The notes beneath the pieces were generated by a model. The model searched no databases. It was not told the origin of the DNA and saw only the letters and a program-made list of their open reading frames with translations. A stretch of 64,000 nt of DNA from Streptomyces canus 299MFChir4.1 (GTDB lineage Bacteria; Actinomycetota; Actinomycetes; Streptomycetales; Streptomycetaceae). Positions 30,559-39,659 of this stretch are shown here, in pieces. The position numbers and the translations under genes were made by a program. The stretch lies in contig NZ_KB911593.1 in assembly GCF_000383615.1 (NCBI RefSeq), forward strand, positions 149,306 to 213,305. Reading direction: 5' to 3'. Numbering within the stretch: position 1 is the stretch's first letter; each line of letters opens with the position of its first letter.

Positions 30559-31590
30559 ATGGCAGCGAACCGCCGCCCGACCCTGGCCGACGTCGCCCGC
30601 GAAGTGGGCGTCAGCGCCAAGACTGTGTCCCGCGTTCTCAACGAGGACGGGCCCGCGTCGGCCGAGACCAGGGAACAGGTGCTGGCCGCCGTGGCCAAGC
30701 TCGGCTTCCAGCCGAACCTGATGGCCCGCAACATCCGCGTCGGCGGCCCCGACACCACCGTCGGTCTGGTCATCCCCGACCTCGGCAACCCGTTCTTCGG
30801 AGCGGTGGCCCGCAGTATCGAGGACACGGTCCGCGACCGCGGGCTGACCCTGCTCATGGGCTCGTCGGCGGACGAACCGGACCGTGAACGGGCCCTGACG
30901 GACAAGTTCCTGGCGCGCCGCGTCAGCATCCTGCTGGTCGTGCCGTCGGTCGGAGCCGACCACTCCCACCTCAAGACCCACCGTGCCACGGGACTGCCCG
31001 TGGTCTTCCTCGACCGTCCCGGGGTGGGCCTGGCCGCCGACAGCGTGGTCAGCTCCAACCGCACCGGCTCCCACGACGGCGTCGCCCACCTGATCGCCCA
31101 CGGCCACCGGCGCATCGGCTTCGTCGGCGACCTGCCGGTCAAGCTCTACACCCGCCGGGAGCGCCTGACCGGATACCGCGAGGCCCTTGAGCAGGCCGGC
31201 CTCCCCTACGACCGCGCCCTCATCACCAACGCCCATGACCAGCAGGGCGCTTCGGCCGCGACCTCCCAACTCCTCGACCTGGCCGATCCCCCCACCGCCC
31301 TGTTCGCCGGCAACAACATCGTCGCCCTGGGCATAGTCGCCGAACTCGCCCGCAGCAGGCGCAAGGACGTCGCCGTCGTCTCCTTCGACGACGTCCCGCT
31401 CGCCGAGGCACTCGAACCGGCCCTGACCGTCGTCGCCCAGGACCCCGAGGAGATCGGCAGAACGGCGGCGACCACGGCCCTGTCCCGCCTCGACGGCGAC
31501 CGCACCCGGGCCCGGACCATCACCGTGCCGACGCGCCTGATCGTGCGGGGCTCGGGCGAGCGGCCCGCCCCAAAGCTGCAGCGGGCCTGA
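30559..31590 (+). CDS. LacI-family transcriptional regulator of the fructan regulon
   Basis: 343 aa. HTH at residues 7-50 (RPTLADVAREVGVSAKTVSR, VLNEDG) with the hinge helix at NLMARNIR, then a sugar-binding core (GLVIPDLGNPFFGAVARSIE). It lies 76 bp after the ATPase gene on the same strand. The tandem TGTCA-N4-TGACA palindromes upstream of the GH32 gene and in the kinase/transporter promoter have the central CG expected for LacI sites, so it is probably their repressor with fructose or a phosphorylated derivative as inducer. Confidence 0.9.
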   Translation: MAANRRPTLADVAREVGVSAKTVSRVLNEDGPASAETREQVLAAVAKLGFQPNLMARNIRVGGPDTTVGLVIPDLGNPFFGAVARSIEDTVRDRGLTLLMGSSADEPDRERALTDKFLARRVSILLVVPSVGADHSHLKTHRATGLPVVFLDRPGVGLAADSVVSSNRTGSHDGVAHLIAHGHRRIGFVGDLPVKLYTRRERLTGYREALEQAGLPYDRALITNAHDQQGASAATSQLLDLADPPTALFAGNNIVALGIVAELARSRRKDVAVVSFDDVPLAEALEPALTVVAQDPEEIGRTAATTALSRLDGDRTRARTITVPTRLIVRGSGERPAPKLQRA

Positions 31591-31603
31591 CCCGTCAGCC
31601 CGC
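31581..31603. terminator. Hairpin shared by two convergent stop codons
   Basis: GCGGGCCTGA and TCAGCCCGC pair with one bulge around a CCCG loop. Both stops, of the LacI gene and the opposing gene, lie in the stem. No T-run; a weak two-way terminator at best. Confidence 0.45.
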
Positions 31604-32641
31604 CTGCCCCGGCACCTCCTTCATCTCGTTCACGACCGCCCGCTGTGTGATCGCGACGGTGAAGGTGACGGTGCCCTTCTTGAAGGTCTCGCTGGGCTCG
31701 ACCTGCACACTGCGCTCGCCGAGGAACGCGTACGTCTTCTTGTCGAAGATCCACTCCGTGCGCTGCCCGCTCTGCTCGTCGAGCCGTGCGACGGCGACGC
31801 CGTGGCGCCCCACCGCGTCGACCGCGTCGTTCACCGCGACGACCCCGGGGATCCGGGCGGCGGCCCTGTAGAGCGCGGCGGTGAGGTTCGCGGGCGGGTA
31901 GCCCTCGGTCAGCAGATCGCCTATGGCGACGAAGGCGGCCTGGTCGCGGGGCACTTCCGGGTCCCTGACCGCGTCCGACTCCCGGTAGATCTTCCTGAGC
32001 AGGGCCTCGGGGTCGGTGGGCAGCTTCGCCAGCCTGTCGTAGGCCGAGCTGAGCGGGTTCGGTCCGGCCAGGGTGATGCCGTCCTCACTCGTGTTGCCCG
32101 GCTCGATCAGCCAGCCGTTCCTGCCGTCGGGGGACTCCCAGACCTGGCGGGAGTGCAGCTTCTCGCTGACCACCGTGGTCTTGTCGTCGACCGTCTTCGG
32201 GTAGGTGCTGGCGGCCTTGGACGCGATGTAGAGGAACTGGTCGTCGCGCACGGTGTGTTCGGAGGTGTCGGCGGCGGCCAGCGAGATGTGGTCGAGCAGC
32301 CGGTCGGCGCCCCGGGCGTCGGCGGCGCCGATCCGGGTCGTCAGGGCGGGCCCGGTGGCCAGGGAGGTGTTCGCGTCACCGCCGCCGGTCAGGGCGAGGC
32401 CGCCCACGACCGCGCCGGCCAGGGCGCAGGCCATCGCGGGCAGCAGGACCGCCCGGCGCAGGAAAGGGTTGCGGCGCACGGGGGTGACAGCGGTGGTGCG
32501 GAGCTCTTCGCGGATCTGGACCATCATCTGCTCCTTGTGGAACTGGTGGCGGCCCGCCGGCAGATCCCGCTCCACGGAGGGCAGAAGACCCTGGGTCTCC
32601 GTCCACTCGGCCGGGTGCGGCTGGGAGGGGCTGGCGTTCAT
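31595..32641 (-). CDS. CU044_5270-family membrane protein, ECF sigma partner
   Basis: 348 aa. An N-terminal cytoplasmic part of about 60 residues (HPAEWTETQGLLPSVERDLP, HQFHKEQMMVQIREELR) precedes a single transmembrane helix (AVLLPAMACALAGAVVGGLAL) and an extracellular domain. This is the layout of CU044_5270 family proteins, which sit beside ECF sigma genes and are thought to act as anti-sigma-like sensors. ATG 32641 overlaps the sigma gene stop by 4 bp. Confidence 0.8.
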   Translation of the reverse strand: MNASPSQPHPAEWTETQGLLPSVERDLPAGRHQFHKEQMMVQIREELRTTAVTPVRRNPFLRRAVLLPAMACALAGAVVGGLALTGGGDANTSLATGPALTTRIGAADARGADRLLDHISLAAADTSEHTVRDDQFLYIASKAASTYPKTVDDKTTVVSEKLHSRQVWESPDGRNGWLIEPGNTSEDGITLAGPNPLSSAYDRLAKLPTDPEALLRKIYRESDAVRDPEVPRDQAAFVAIGDLLTEGYPPANLTAALYRAAARIPGVVAVNDAVDAVGRHGVAVARLDEQSGQRTEWIFDKKTYAFLGERSVQVEPSETFKKGTVTFTVAITQRAVVNEMKEVPGQAG

Positions 32642-33285
32642 CGGTTTCCTTCCTGTGCGGACCGGATCATGTACTCGCGATCACCCTTTGTCTGCCGGTT
32701 CGTCCGGGTGAGTTCCCGTTTTTCCCGCACCGGTTGGGCCAGTTCGGCGTCGGCGAGCTTCCGCAGCCGGCCCCGCGCCCGGGACAGCCGGGAGCGGACG
32801 GTGCCGACGGGGATACCGAGGGCGCGGGCGGCGTCGGCGTACTCCAGCCCCTCCCACAGACACAGCACCAGGACCTCGCGCTCGGGGCGTCTCAGCGAGG
32901 CGAGTGCGGTCAGGGTGGCGGCGATCCGGCGCCGGTCGTCCACCCGCCCGGCGGTCTCCTCCGCGTGGTCGGCGACCTCCGGGACGCCCGCCCGGGCCGC
33001 CGCGCCCGCCGCGGCCCGGTAACGCCGGTTGCCGCGGCCGTGGGAGCGGGAGACGTTCGTGGCGATGCCGAGCAGCCACGGCCGCAGCGACCCCCCGTCG
33101 GCCTCGACCGAGCCCCGGCGCCGCCAGGCCTCCATGAACGTCGCCGACATGACGTCCTCGGCCACGGACCAGTCGGCGGTCAGCCGGAAGGCGTGGTTGT
33201 ACACCGAGCGGGCGCACGCGTCGTAGAGCTCCGCGAAGGCGTCCGGATCCCCGGCCCGTATCCGGGTTCGCATATCTGTGGTCAC
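32638..33285 (-). CDS. ECF-subfamily RNA polymerase sigma factor
   Basis: 215 aa. Region 2 is AFAELYDACARSVYNHAFRL with the AEDVMSATFMEAWRR helix; region 4 is LRRPEREVLVLCLWEGLEYA with ALGIPVGTVRSRLSRARGRL. GTG 33285 (product opens MTTDMRTRIRAGDPDAF) is chosen by family start; ATG 33273 is an alternative. The overlapping downstream gene encodes the probable membrane partner. Confidence 0.88.
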   Translation of the reverse strand: MTTDMRTRIRAGDPDAFAELYDACARSVYNHAFRLTADWSVAEDVMSATFMEAWRRRGSVEADGGSLRPWLLGIATNVSRSHGRGNRRYRAAAGAAARAGVPEVADHAEETAGRVDDRRRIAATLTALASLRRPEREVLVLCLWEGLEYADAARALGIPVGTVRSRLSRARGRLRKLADAELAQPVREKRELTRTNRQTKGDREYMIRSAQEGNR

Positions 33286-33434
33286 GCACTCAACTGCCCG
33301 GGAGGATCGGCGAGTTCCCGTGACGCGCGTCACACTCACCCAGCGCCACCCTCTCAATGTTGTGCACTTTATTGACGGCAGTCACCAGACAGCCTAATTT
33401 CACGGTGTCCTTCCCCCGCTCAAGGGAGACCGTG

Positions 33435-34778
33435 ATGCCCCCGTCCCCCACCGCATCAGAACGCACCCGCCAACTCCGCCGAGTCGCCCTCTCCGGCCTC
33501 CTCGGCACCGCCGTCGAGTTCTACGACTTCCTCGTCTACGGCACCGTCGCCGCGCTCGTCTTCGGCGAACTGTTCTTCCCCGGCGCCGACCCCGCCGTGG
33601 GCACGATCGCCGCGTTCGGCACCTTCGCCGCCGGATACGTGGCCCGCCCCATCGGCGGCATCGTCTTCGGACACTTCGGCGACCGCCTCGGCCGCAAGAA
33701 CATGCTGCTGCTCACCATGGGCCTGATGGGCGGCGCCAGCTTCCTCATCGGCCTGCTGCCCACGTACGACACCATCGGCGTGTGGGCGCCGGTCCTGCTG
33801 ATCACCCTGCGCGTGGTCCAGGGCATCGCCATCGGCGGTGAGTGGGGCGGCGCGACCCTGATGGTCGTGGAGCACGCGGGCGAGAAGCGCCGTGGCCTCT
33901 GGTCGAGCTTCACGCAGATGGGAGCCCCGCTCGGCTCCCTGCTCTCCGCCGCCGTCGTCGCCATGGTCTCCACCCTCCCCAAGGACCAGTTCGCGGCCTG
34001 GGGCTGGCGGGTGCCGTTCCTGCTGAGCGTCCTGCTGCTCGGCGTCGGCCTGTTCGTCCGCGTCAAGGTGGTCGAGAGCCCGCTGTTCGCCGAGGTGAAG
34101 AAGGACCGCGCCGAGTCGAGGCTCCCCATCCTCGACGTGCTGCGCCGCCCGAAGCCCGTACTGCTGGCCTGCTGCGTCGGCATCGGCGCCTTCACCGCCC
34201 AGTCCCTGCTGACCAGTTACCTGATCGCGTACGCCACCGGCATCGGATATCCCCGCCCGCAGGTGCTCACCGCGCTCACCGTCTCCGCCGCCGTCGCCCT
34301 GGTCGTGCTGCCCTGCGCCTCCGCGCTCTCCGACCGGATCGGCCGCCGCCCGGTCGTCCTCACCGGCGCGATCCTGTCCGCCGCGACCGCCTTCCCCGTC
34401 CTCGCGCTGGTCGACTCCAAGTCGTCGGGGGCCCTGATCCTGGCCGTCGTCATCGGCCACGGCATCTCCCAGTCGCTGATGTACGGCCCGCTGGGCGCCC
34501 TGTTCAGCGAGATGTTCGGCACCAGGGTCCGCTACACGGGCGCCTCCCTCGGCTACCAGGGCGCGACCCTGGTCGGCGCCGGCTTCTCCCCGATGATCGC
34601 CACAAGCCTGGTCGCGAGCAGCGGCAACGGCACCCCCGTCGCCCTCCTGCTGTGCGGCGGCTCGCTGATCACCGCGCTGACGGTGTGGTTCGTCCGCGAG
34701 ACGAGCCGTACCTCACTCGGCGAGGAACCCACCCCCGGCCTCCCCACCACCCCCCACACGGAGGAGATCACCGCATGA
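33435..34778 (+). CDS. MFS metabolite:H+ symporter (ProP/ShiA-like)
   Basis: 447 aa, 12 transmembrane helices. GTAVEFYDFLVYGTVAALVF and FGHFGDRLGRKNMLLLTMGL are signatures of the metabolite:proton symporter group of MFS (ShiA, ProP, dicarboxylate carriers). GIAIGGEWGGATLMVVEHA is the fifth-helix motif. ATG 33435 with GGGAGA upstream. The next gene, a secreted hydrolase, overlaps by 4 bp, so this carrier probably imports a product of it. Confidence 0.87.
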   Translation: MPPSPTASERTRQLRRVALSGLLGTAVEFYDFLVYGTVAALVFGELFFPGADPAVGTIAAFGTFAAGYVARPIGGIVFGHFGDRLGRKNMLLLTMGLMGGASFLIGLLPTYDTIGVWAPVLLITLRVVQGIAIGGEWGGATLMVVEHAGEKRRGLWSSFTQMGAPLGSLLSAAVVAMVSTLPKDQFAAWGWRVPFLLSVLLLGVGLFVRVKVVESPLFAEVKKDRAESRLPILDVLRRPKPVLLACCVGIGAFTAQSLLTSYLIAYATGIGYPRPQVLTALTVSAAVALVVLPCASALSDRIGRRPVVLTGAILSAATAFPVLALVDSKSSGALILAVVIGHGISQSLMYGPLGALFSEMFGTRVRYTGASLGYQGATLVGAGFSPMIATSLVASSGNGTPVALLLCGGSLITALTVWFVRETSRTSLGEEPTPGLPTTPHTEEITA

Positions 34779-36145
34779 GGCACGGCACCCGCATCGCCTG
34801 CGCTACGGCCCTGCTTCTCACCCTCACCGCCGCACCCGCGGCGACGGCCGGCACCGACACCACCACCCACGTGGACGGCCGACTCCCCTCCGGCGCCACG
34901 TACATGATGGACGTCCCCACCAACTGGAACGGCACCGTCCTGCTGTTCAGCCACGGCTACAACGCGGGCCCCGCCAACCCCGCCCAGGACGCCCCGGACG
35001 CGGCCACCAAGCCCCTTCTCCTCCAGCAGGGTTACGCCCTCATCGGCTCCTCGTACGCGTCCACCGGCTGGGCGGTCACCGACGCGGTCCCCGACCAGAC
35101 GGCCACCCTGAAGGCCTTCACCACCCGCTTCGGCCAGGCCTCCCGCACCCTCGCCTGGGGACGGTCGTACGGCGGCCTGGTCACCACGGCGATAGCCGAA
35201 CGCCACCCGGACGAGATCGACGGCTCGCTCTCCATGTGCGGCCTGGTCCACGGCGGCGTCGCCAACTGGAACAACACCCTCGACCCGGTGTTCGCCCTCA
35301 AGACGCTCCTCGGCTCCGACGTCCCGCTGGTGAACCTCCCGACCCAGGAGGCCGCCACCGCCGCGGCGAACACCCTGACCGCCACGGTCGACTCCGCCCA
35401 GTCGACGGCCGAGGGCCGGGCCCGTATCGCCCTCGCCGCGGCCCTGCACAACATCCCGGTCTGGAACGCCCCCAGCCAGACCCGCCCCGCCGCGAGCGAC
35501 TGGGACGCCCAACAGGCCAACCAGTACGACGCCGTCAAGGGCCTGCTGAAGATCGCCGCCTTCAACCGCCGCCAGGAGGCCGAGACCCGCGCGGGCGGCA
35601 ACATGTCCTGGAACACCGGCGTCGACTACACCCGCCTGCTCGCCGAGTCCTCCGTCCGCAAGGAGGTCACCGAGCTGTACACGAAGGCGGGCCTCTCGCT
35701 GACCAAGGACCTCGCCGCCCTGAACCGGGCCCCGCGCATCACCGCGGACCCGTCCGCCGTCGCCTGGACGAGCAGCACCAGCAGCTTCACCGGCAAGCTG
35801 GCCAAGCCCCAGCTCTCCATCCACACCATCGGCGACCCCCTGGTCCCCGTCCAGACGGAGAGCGCCCTGCGCCGAGCGGTGACGGCCGCAGGCTCCGCCC
35901 CCCTCCTCCGCCAGGCCTACGTCGACAACGCCGGCCACTGCACCTTCAGCCCCGCCGAGCAACTGGCCGCCCTCCACACCCTGGAGGACCGCCTGACCAC
36001 CGGCCACTGGCAGGGCACCGACCCGGCGTCCCTCAACGCCCGCGCCACCGCGGCCGACCCCACCACCCCCACCCGCTACGTCCGGTACCACCCCACCCCC
36101 TACCTCCGCCCCTACGACCTTGCCCACCCCGCCGACCGCCGATGA
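34775..36145 (+). CDS. Secreted alpha/beta hydrolase
   Basis: 456 aa. Sec signal ALLLTLTAAPAATAG at the N-terminus. The nucleophile elbow is WGRSYGGLVTT (GxSxG) and the catalytic His is probably in DNAGHCTFS, with an oxyanion segment LLFSHGYNAGP. It resembles tannase/feruloyl-esterase-like or DUF6351-type secreted esterases, but the exact family is uncertain. Start ATG 34775 lies in the stop of the MFS symporter gene, so the pair probably releases and imports a carboxylic acid or similar compound. Confidence 0.8.
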   Translation: MRHGTRIACATALLLTLTAAPAATAGTDTTTHVDGRLPSGATYMMDVPTNWNGTVLLFSHGYNAGPANPAQDAPDAATKPLLLQQGYALIGSSYASTGWAVTDAVPDQTATLKAFTTRFGQASRTLAWGRSYGGLVTTAIAERHPDEIDGSLSMCGLVHGGVANWNNTLDPVFALKTLLGSDVPLVNLPTQEAATAAANTLTATVDSAQSTAEGRARIALAAALHNIPVWNAPSQTRPAASDWDAQQANQYDAVKGLLKIAAFNRRQEAETRAGGNMSWNTGVDYTRLLAESSVRKEVTELYTKAGLSLTKDLAALNRAPRITADPSAVAWTSSTSSFTGKLAKPQLSIHTIGDPLVPVQTESALRRAVTAAGSAPLLRQAYVDNAGHCTFSPAEQLAALHTLEDRLTTGHWQGTDPASLNARATAADPTTPTRYVRYHPTPYLRPYDLAHPADRR

Positions 36146-36197
36146 CCTCGTACGACCGCCCGCCCCACGCCCGGCGGGCGGTCGTACCCTTGCCCCC

Positions 36198-37040
36198 GTG
36201 GAGGACGACGACATCCTGGACACCGCGGAGGGGCCGCAGCCGCGCCCGCAGTCGCTCATGCTCACCTTCTTCGGCAACCACGTGCTGGAGGAGGGAAACC
36301 TGGCCATTTACTCGGGCAGCATCATCGACGTCCTGGGCCGCGTGGGCGTGGGCGAACAGGCCGTACGCTCCACCCTCACCCGCATGGTCAACCGGGGCCT
36401 GCTCCAGCGTCAGCGCGAGGGCCGCAAGATGTTCTTCGGCCTGACCCCGCAGGCCACCCGCGTCCTGATCGACGGCCGCACCCGCATCTGGAAGCAGGGC
36501 GCCGTCAACGACGACTGGGACGGCTCCTGGACCCTGCTCGGCTTCTCCCTGCCCGACTCCTGGAAACGCCAGCGCCACGACCTGCGCTCACGCCTGACCT
36601 GGTCCGGATTCGGCGCCCTGTACAGCGGCCTGTGGATCGCCCCCGGCCACGTGGACGTCTCCGCGGTGGTCACCGACCTCGGTCTCACCGCCCACGTCAA
36701 GATCTTCCACGCCCAGGCCGCCGAGGTGACCGACATCGAGCAGATGATCCGCGACACCTGGGACCTGGAGTCCATCGCCGCGCGCTACGTCGCCTTCGAC
36801 AAGCGCTGGACCTCCCACCTGGGCAACGGCACCGACGACGACCCCATCGGCACCCGCCTCCGCCTGGTCAGCGACTGGCTCCGCACCATCCGCACGGACC
36901 CCAGACTCCCCGCCCGCCACCTCCCCCCGGCCTGGCCGGCCCGCACCGCCCAGCAAACCTTCCACCGAGTAGCCGAACAAACCCACCCAGCACTGAGGGC
37001 AGCCCGAACGACTCTGGAAACGACACCTCTACGAAGCTAG
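36198..37040 (+). CDS. PaaX-family transcriptional regulator
   Basis: 280 aa. Winged helix at residues 15-80 (PQSLMLTFFGNHVLEEGNLA, GEQAVRSTLTRMVNRGLLQR), then the PaaX middle domain (WTLLGFSLPDSWKRQRHDLR, SGLWIAPGHVDVS) and C-terminal domain. PaaX proteins respond to aryl-CoA compounds such as phenylacetyl-CoA. GTG 36198 has no Shine-Dalgarno; a TACCCT box ends 7 nt upstream, so a leaderless transcript is possible. It follows the symporter/esterase pair on the same strand and may regulate it. Confidence 0.85.
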   Translation: MEDDDILDTAEGPQPRPQSLMLTFFGNHVLEEGNLAIYSGSIIDVLGRVGVGEQAVRSTLTRMVNRGLLQRQREGRKMFFGLTPQATRVLIDGRTRIWKQGAVNDDWDGSWTLLGFSLPDSWKRQRHDLRSRLTWSGFGALYSGLWIAPGHVDVSAVVTDLGLTAHVKIFHAQAAEVTDIEQMIRDTWDLESIAARYVAFDKRWTSHLGNGTDDDPIGTRLRLVSDWLRTIRTDPRLPARHLPPAWPARTAQQTFHRVAEQTHPALRAARTTLETTPLRS

Positions 37041-37063
37041 GTGCTGCGCTGCGGGTGCGTTGT

Positions 37064-37093
37064 GGCTGGTCGCGCAGTTCCCCGCGCCCCTGG
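37064..37093. repeat. Intergenic repeat copy B
   Basis: Contains the 20-bp core GCGCAGTTCCCCGCGCCCCT preceded by GGCTGGTC, which also flanks copies at 41511 and 41636 in the opposite orientation. Confidence 0.8.
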
Positions 37094-37350
37094 GTGGGTG
37101 CATTCACGCCGGCCAGGATGGACCGTTCGACACCTTCCCCCACCACGACCGCGCGCCACGACGGGCCGGTAGCCGCGTACGGCGGCAAGGGGACGGGGTG
37201 GGGGGTGTCCGCCCGCAGCGGCCGGCGTCCGTTATCCAGACCAGACCAATCGACAGCTACCGCCGGACCGAGGACGGATACCCCCCACCCCGGCCCCGAC
37301 CCCAAACCACACCCCACGCGCTACACAAGCCCCCACCGGACCCGCAGCTG

Positions 37351-37406
37351 CGCCGCAGGCATCCAGGGGCGCGGGGAACTGCGCAAAAACGCCCGCCCCC
37401 ACCGAA
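37351..37406. repeat. Intergenic repeat copy C, perfect inverted partner of 25915-25970
   Basis: Exact reverse complement of 25915-25970 over 56 bp, including the flanking GGATGCCTGCGG-side sequence, so identity extends beyond the 20-bp family core. Confidence 0.85.
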
Positions 37407-37435
37407 CCCGCACCCACACCCGCACAAGACCCCGC

Positions 37436-38860
37436 TCAACCACCGGACGCATCCCCCCCGACACTGAACCCAATCACCGCCCCACCCCCCTCCCGAGGAA
37501 ACGCAAACGGCGCCCCCCCATGCGACAGCGCAACCTCCCGCACGATCGACAACCCCAGCCCCGACCCCGGCAACGACCGCGCGTCCGCCGCCCGGTAGAA
37601 CCGGTCGAACACCCGCACAAGATCGGCCTCGGCGATCCCCGGCCCCCGGTCCAGCACTTCCACCCGCACCGGCCCGGCCACCGTGATCCCCGACACGGAG
37701 ACATCGATCGCAGCGGTACCCTCCCGGTCGAACTTCACCGCGTTCTCGACCAGGTTCGACAGCGCCCTCTGCAGCATCCCCGGCCGCCCGTCCGTCACCG
37801 TCGACCCCTTCGCGTGCACCACGATCTGCCGCCCGGTCCGCCGCCGGGCCAGCCCCGCCACCTCTTCGGCGAGATCGGCGAGATCCACCCGCTGCGGCGG
37901 CTCGTTGTCCGCCTGCCCCGCCGCGAGGTCGACCAGCTCGTTGACCAGGTCGGTCAACTCCCGCGCCTCCTGGGAGAGATCGGCGACCAGCTCGTCGCGC
38001 GTGGCGGGCGGCAACTCGTCGATCCGCCGCAGCAGCGAGATGTTGGTACGGAGCGACGTGAGCGGCGTCCGCAGCTCGTGCCCCGCGTCCTGGACCAGCC
38101 GCCGCTGGTCCTCCTCGGACTGCGCGAGCCGCCCCAGCATCCGGTCGAAGGCCCGTCCCAGCCGCCCCACCTCGTCGTAACCGGTGACCGGCACCTCGAT
38201 CCCCAGCCGCCGGGTCCGTGCCACGTCCTCCGCGGCGGACGTGAGAATGACCAGCCGCCGGGTGATCCGCCGGGCCAGCCACCACCCGAACAGCCCGGCG
38301 CCCACCACGACCGCCGCCATGAGCAGCAACGTCCGCTGCTGAAGGGCCCGCAGCAGATCCTCGGTGTCACTGAACTCCTGGGCGACCTGCACGGCACCCC
38401 GCCCGCCACCCAGGGAGACGGTGGCGACCCGGTACACATCGCTGCCGACCGAGACCTCCTTGTGCAGGAGCATCCGCCCGGCCACGCCGGCCGCGGCGAT
38501 CCGCCGGTCTCCGGCGACCACCGGCAACCCGGGACGCCCCGGATCGGCGACCGCCCCGGTGGGTCCCAGCACCTGCACATCCGTACGGGCAGGCCGCACC
38601 AGGTCATGCCCGGGCGCCGAGGACGAGAAGTCCTCCGGCGCCATCCGGTGCTGACGCACCTCGTCCCGGAGATCCTGCACGACCTGGTCGAACACGGACT
38701 CCTGGTCCACCCGCACCAGCCGGGCGGCCGCGCTGTAGGACAGCACACCGACGAGCACGGTCACCGCGGCCGTCACCGCGGCGAAGGACACCGCGAACGT
38801 GGTCCGCAGGGACAGCAGCCGGGGCCGCGGCCGGGCCCACAGTCGAGCCAGCCGCCCCAC
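37436..38860 (-). CDS. Two-component sensor histidine kinase (MprB/CseC-like)
   Basis: 474 aa. Two transmembrane helices flank an extracellular sensor of about 130 residues; a HAMP domain follows (LARRITRRLVILTSAAEDVA). The phospho-acceptor His is in DAGHELRTPLTSLR, and the ATPase part has NLVENAVKFD (N box), DRGPGIAE (G1) and GSGLGLSIVREV (G2). GTG 38860 comes directly after the response regulator stop. Stimulus unknown; cell-envelope stress is usual for this type. Confidence 0.9.
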   Translation of the reverse strand: MGRLARLWARPRPRLLSLRTTFAVSFAAVTAAVTVLVGVLSYSAAARLVRVDQESVFDQVVQDLRDEVRQHRMAPEDFSSSAPGHDLVRPARTDVQVLGPTGAVADPGRPGLPVVAGDRRIAAAGVAGRMLLHKEVSVGSDVYRVATVSLGGGRGAVQVAQEFSDTEDLLRALQQRTLLLMAAVVVGAGLFGWWLARRITRRLVILTSAAEDVARTRRLGIEVPVTGYDEVGRLGRAFDRMLGRLAQSEEDQRRLVQDAGHELRTPLTSLRTNISLLRRIDELPPATRDELVADLSQEARELTDLVNELVDLAAGQADNEPPQRVDLADLAEEVAGLARRRTGRQIVVHAKGSTVTDGRPGMLQRALSNLVENAVKFDREGTAAIDVSVSGITVAGPVRVEVLDRGPGIAEADLVRVFDRFYRAADARSLPGSGLGLSIVREVALSHGGAPFAFPREGGGAVIGFSVGGDASGG

Positions 38861-39586
38861 TCAGTCCTCCCGCAGCACGTAACCCACGCCACGCACCGTG
38901 TGGATCAGCTGCGGAGCGCCGGGGTCGTCGAGCTTGCGGCGCAGGTAGCCGACGTACACGGCGAGGTTCTTGGAGCCGGGCCCGAAGTCGTAGCCCCAGA
39001 TGCGGTCGTAGATCGTCGAGTGGTCGAGCACGATGCCCGCGTTGCGCACGAGCAGCTCCAGCAGCTCGAACTCGGTACGGGTCAGCTCCAGCTCGCGCGT
39101 CCCCCGCCAGGCCCGCCGCGCCTGGATGTCCATGCGCAGCCCGGCCGCCTCGATCCGCCCCTGGGGCAGCTCGGGCGCGACGGCCTTGGGAGCGGCGTCG
39201 ACCGGGGCCATCCCGTCGGGGCTGGTCCGCCGCAGCAGGGCCCTCAGCCGGGCGAAGACCTCCTCGACGTCGAAGGGCTTGACCACGTAGTCGTCGGCGC
39301 CCGCGTCCAGGCCGGCGATCCGGTCCTGGGTCTCCACGAGCGCGGTCAGCATGAGGATGGGCGTGCGGTCGCCCTCGGCGCGCAGCACCCGGCAGACCTG
39401 GAGTCCGTCGATTCCGGGCATCATCACGTCGAGGACGAGCACGTCCGGCGGCGTCTTGTGGGCCTGCGCCAGCGCCTCGACCCCGTCGGCGACCGCGGTG
39501 ACCTGGTAGCCCTCCAGGGTCAGGGCGCGCTCCAGGGCGTGGCGGATGGCGCGGTCGTCTTCGGCGAGCAGCACATTTTGGGGCAC
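38861..39586 (-). CDS. OmpR/PhoB-family response regulator
   Basis: 241 aa. Receiver domain: acidic pair in VLLAEDDRAIR, phospho-acceptor Asp in VLVLDVMMPG, and Lys in DDYVVKPFD. The C-terminal winged helix ends with LAVYVGYLRRKLDD and TVRGVGYVLRE. GTG 39586 gives the standard start; longer readings are Arg-rich and improbable. Coupled to the sensor kinase gene with no gap. Confidence 0.9.
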   Translation of the reverse strand: MPQNVLLAEDDRAIRHALERALTLEGYQVTAVADGVEALAQAHKTPPDVLVLDVMMPGIDGLQVCRVLRAEGDRTPILMLTALVETQDRIAGLDAGADDYVVKPFDVEEVFARLRALLRRTSPDGMAPVDAAPKAVAPELPQGRIEAAGLRMDIQARRAWRGTRELELTRTEFELLELLVRNAGIVLDHSTIYDRIWGYDFGPGSKNLAVYVGYLRRKLDDPGAPQLIHTVRGVGYVLRED

Positions 39587-39659
39587 ACCCTCAGTGTGCC
39601 GTGCCCACCGAGTCGTACGTGTGATGAGCTGCTCACCGCCCGCCCTTCTTACTGCCCTC

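Larger units (their letters stand above)
37041..37435. other. Repeat-bearing intergenic region
   Basis: No gene supported. It holds two copies of the Streptomyces repeat facing each other (37064-37093 and 37351-37406) between convergent genes, here the PaaX gene and the sensor kinase gene. Open frames in it are compositional. Confidence 0.7.
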
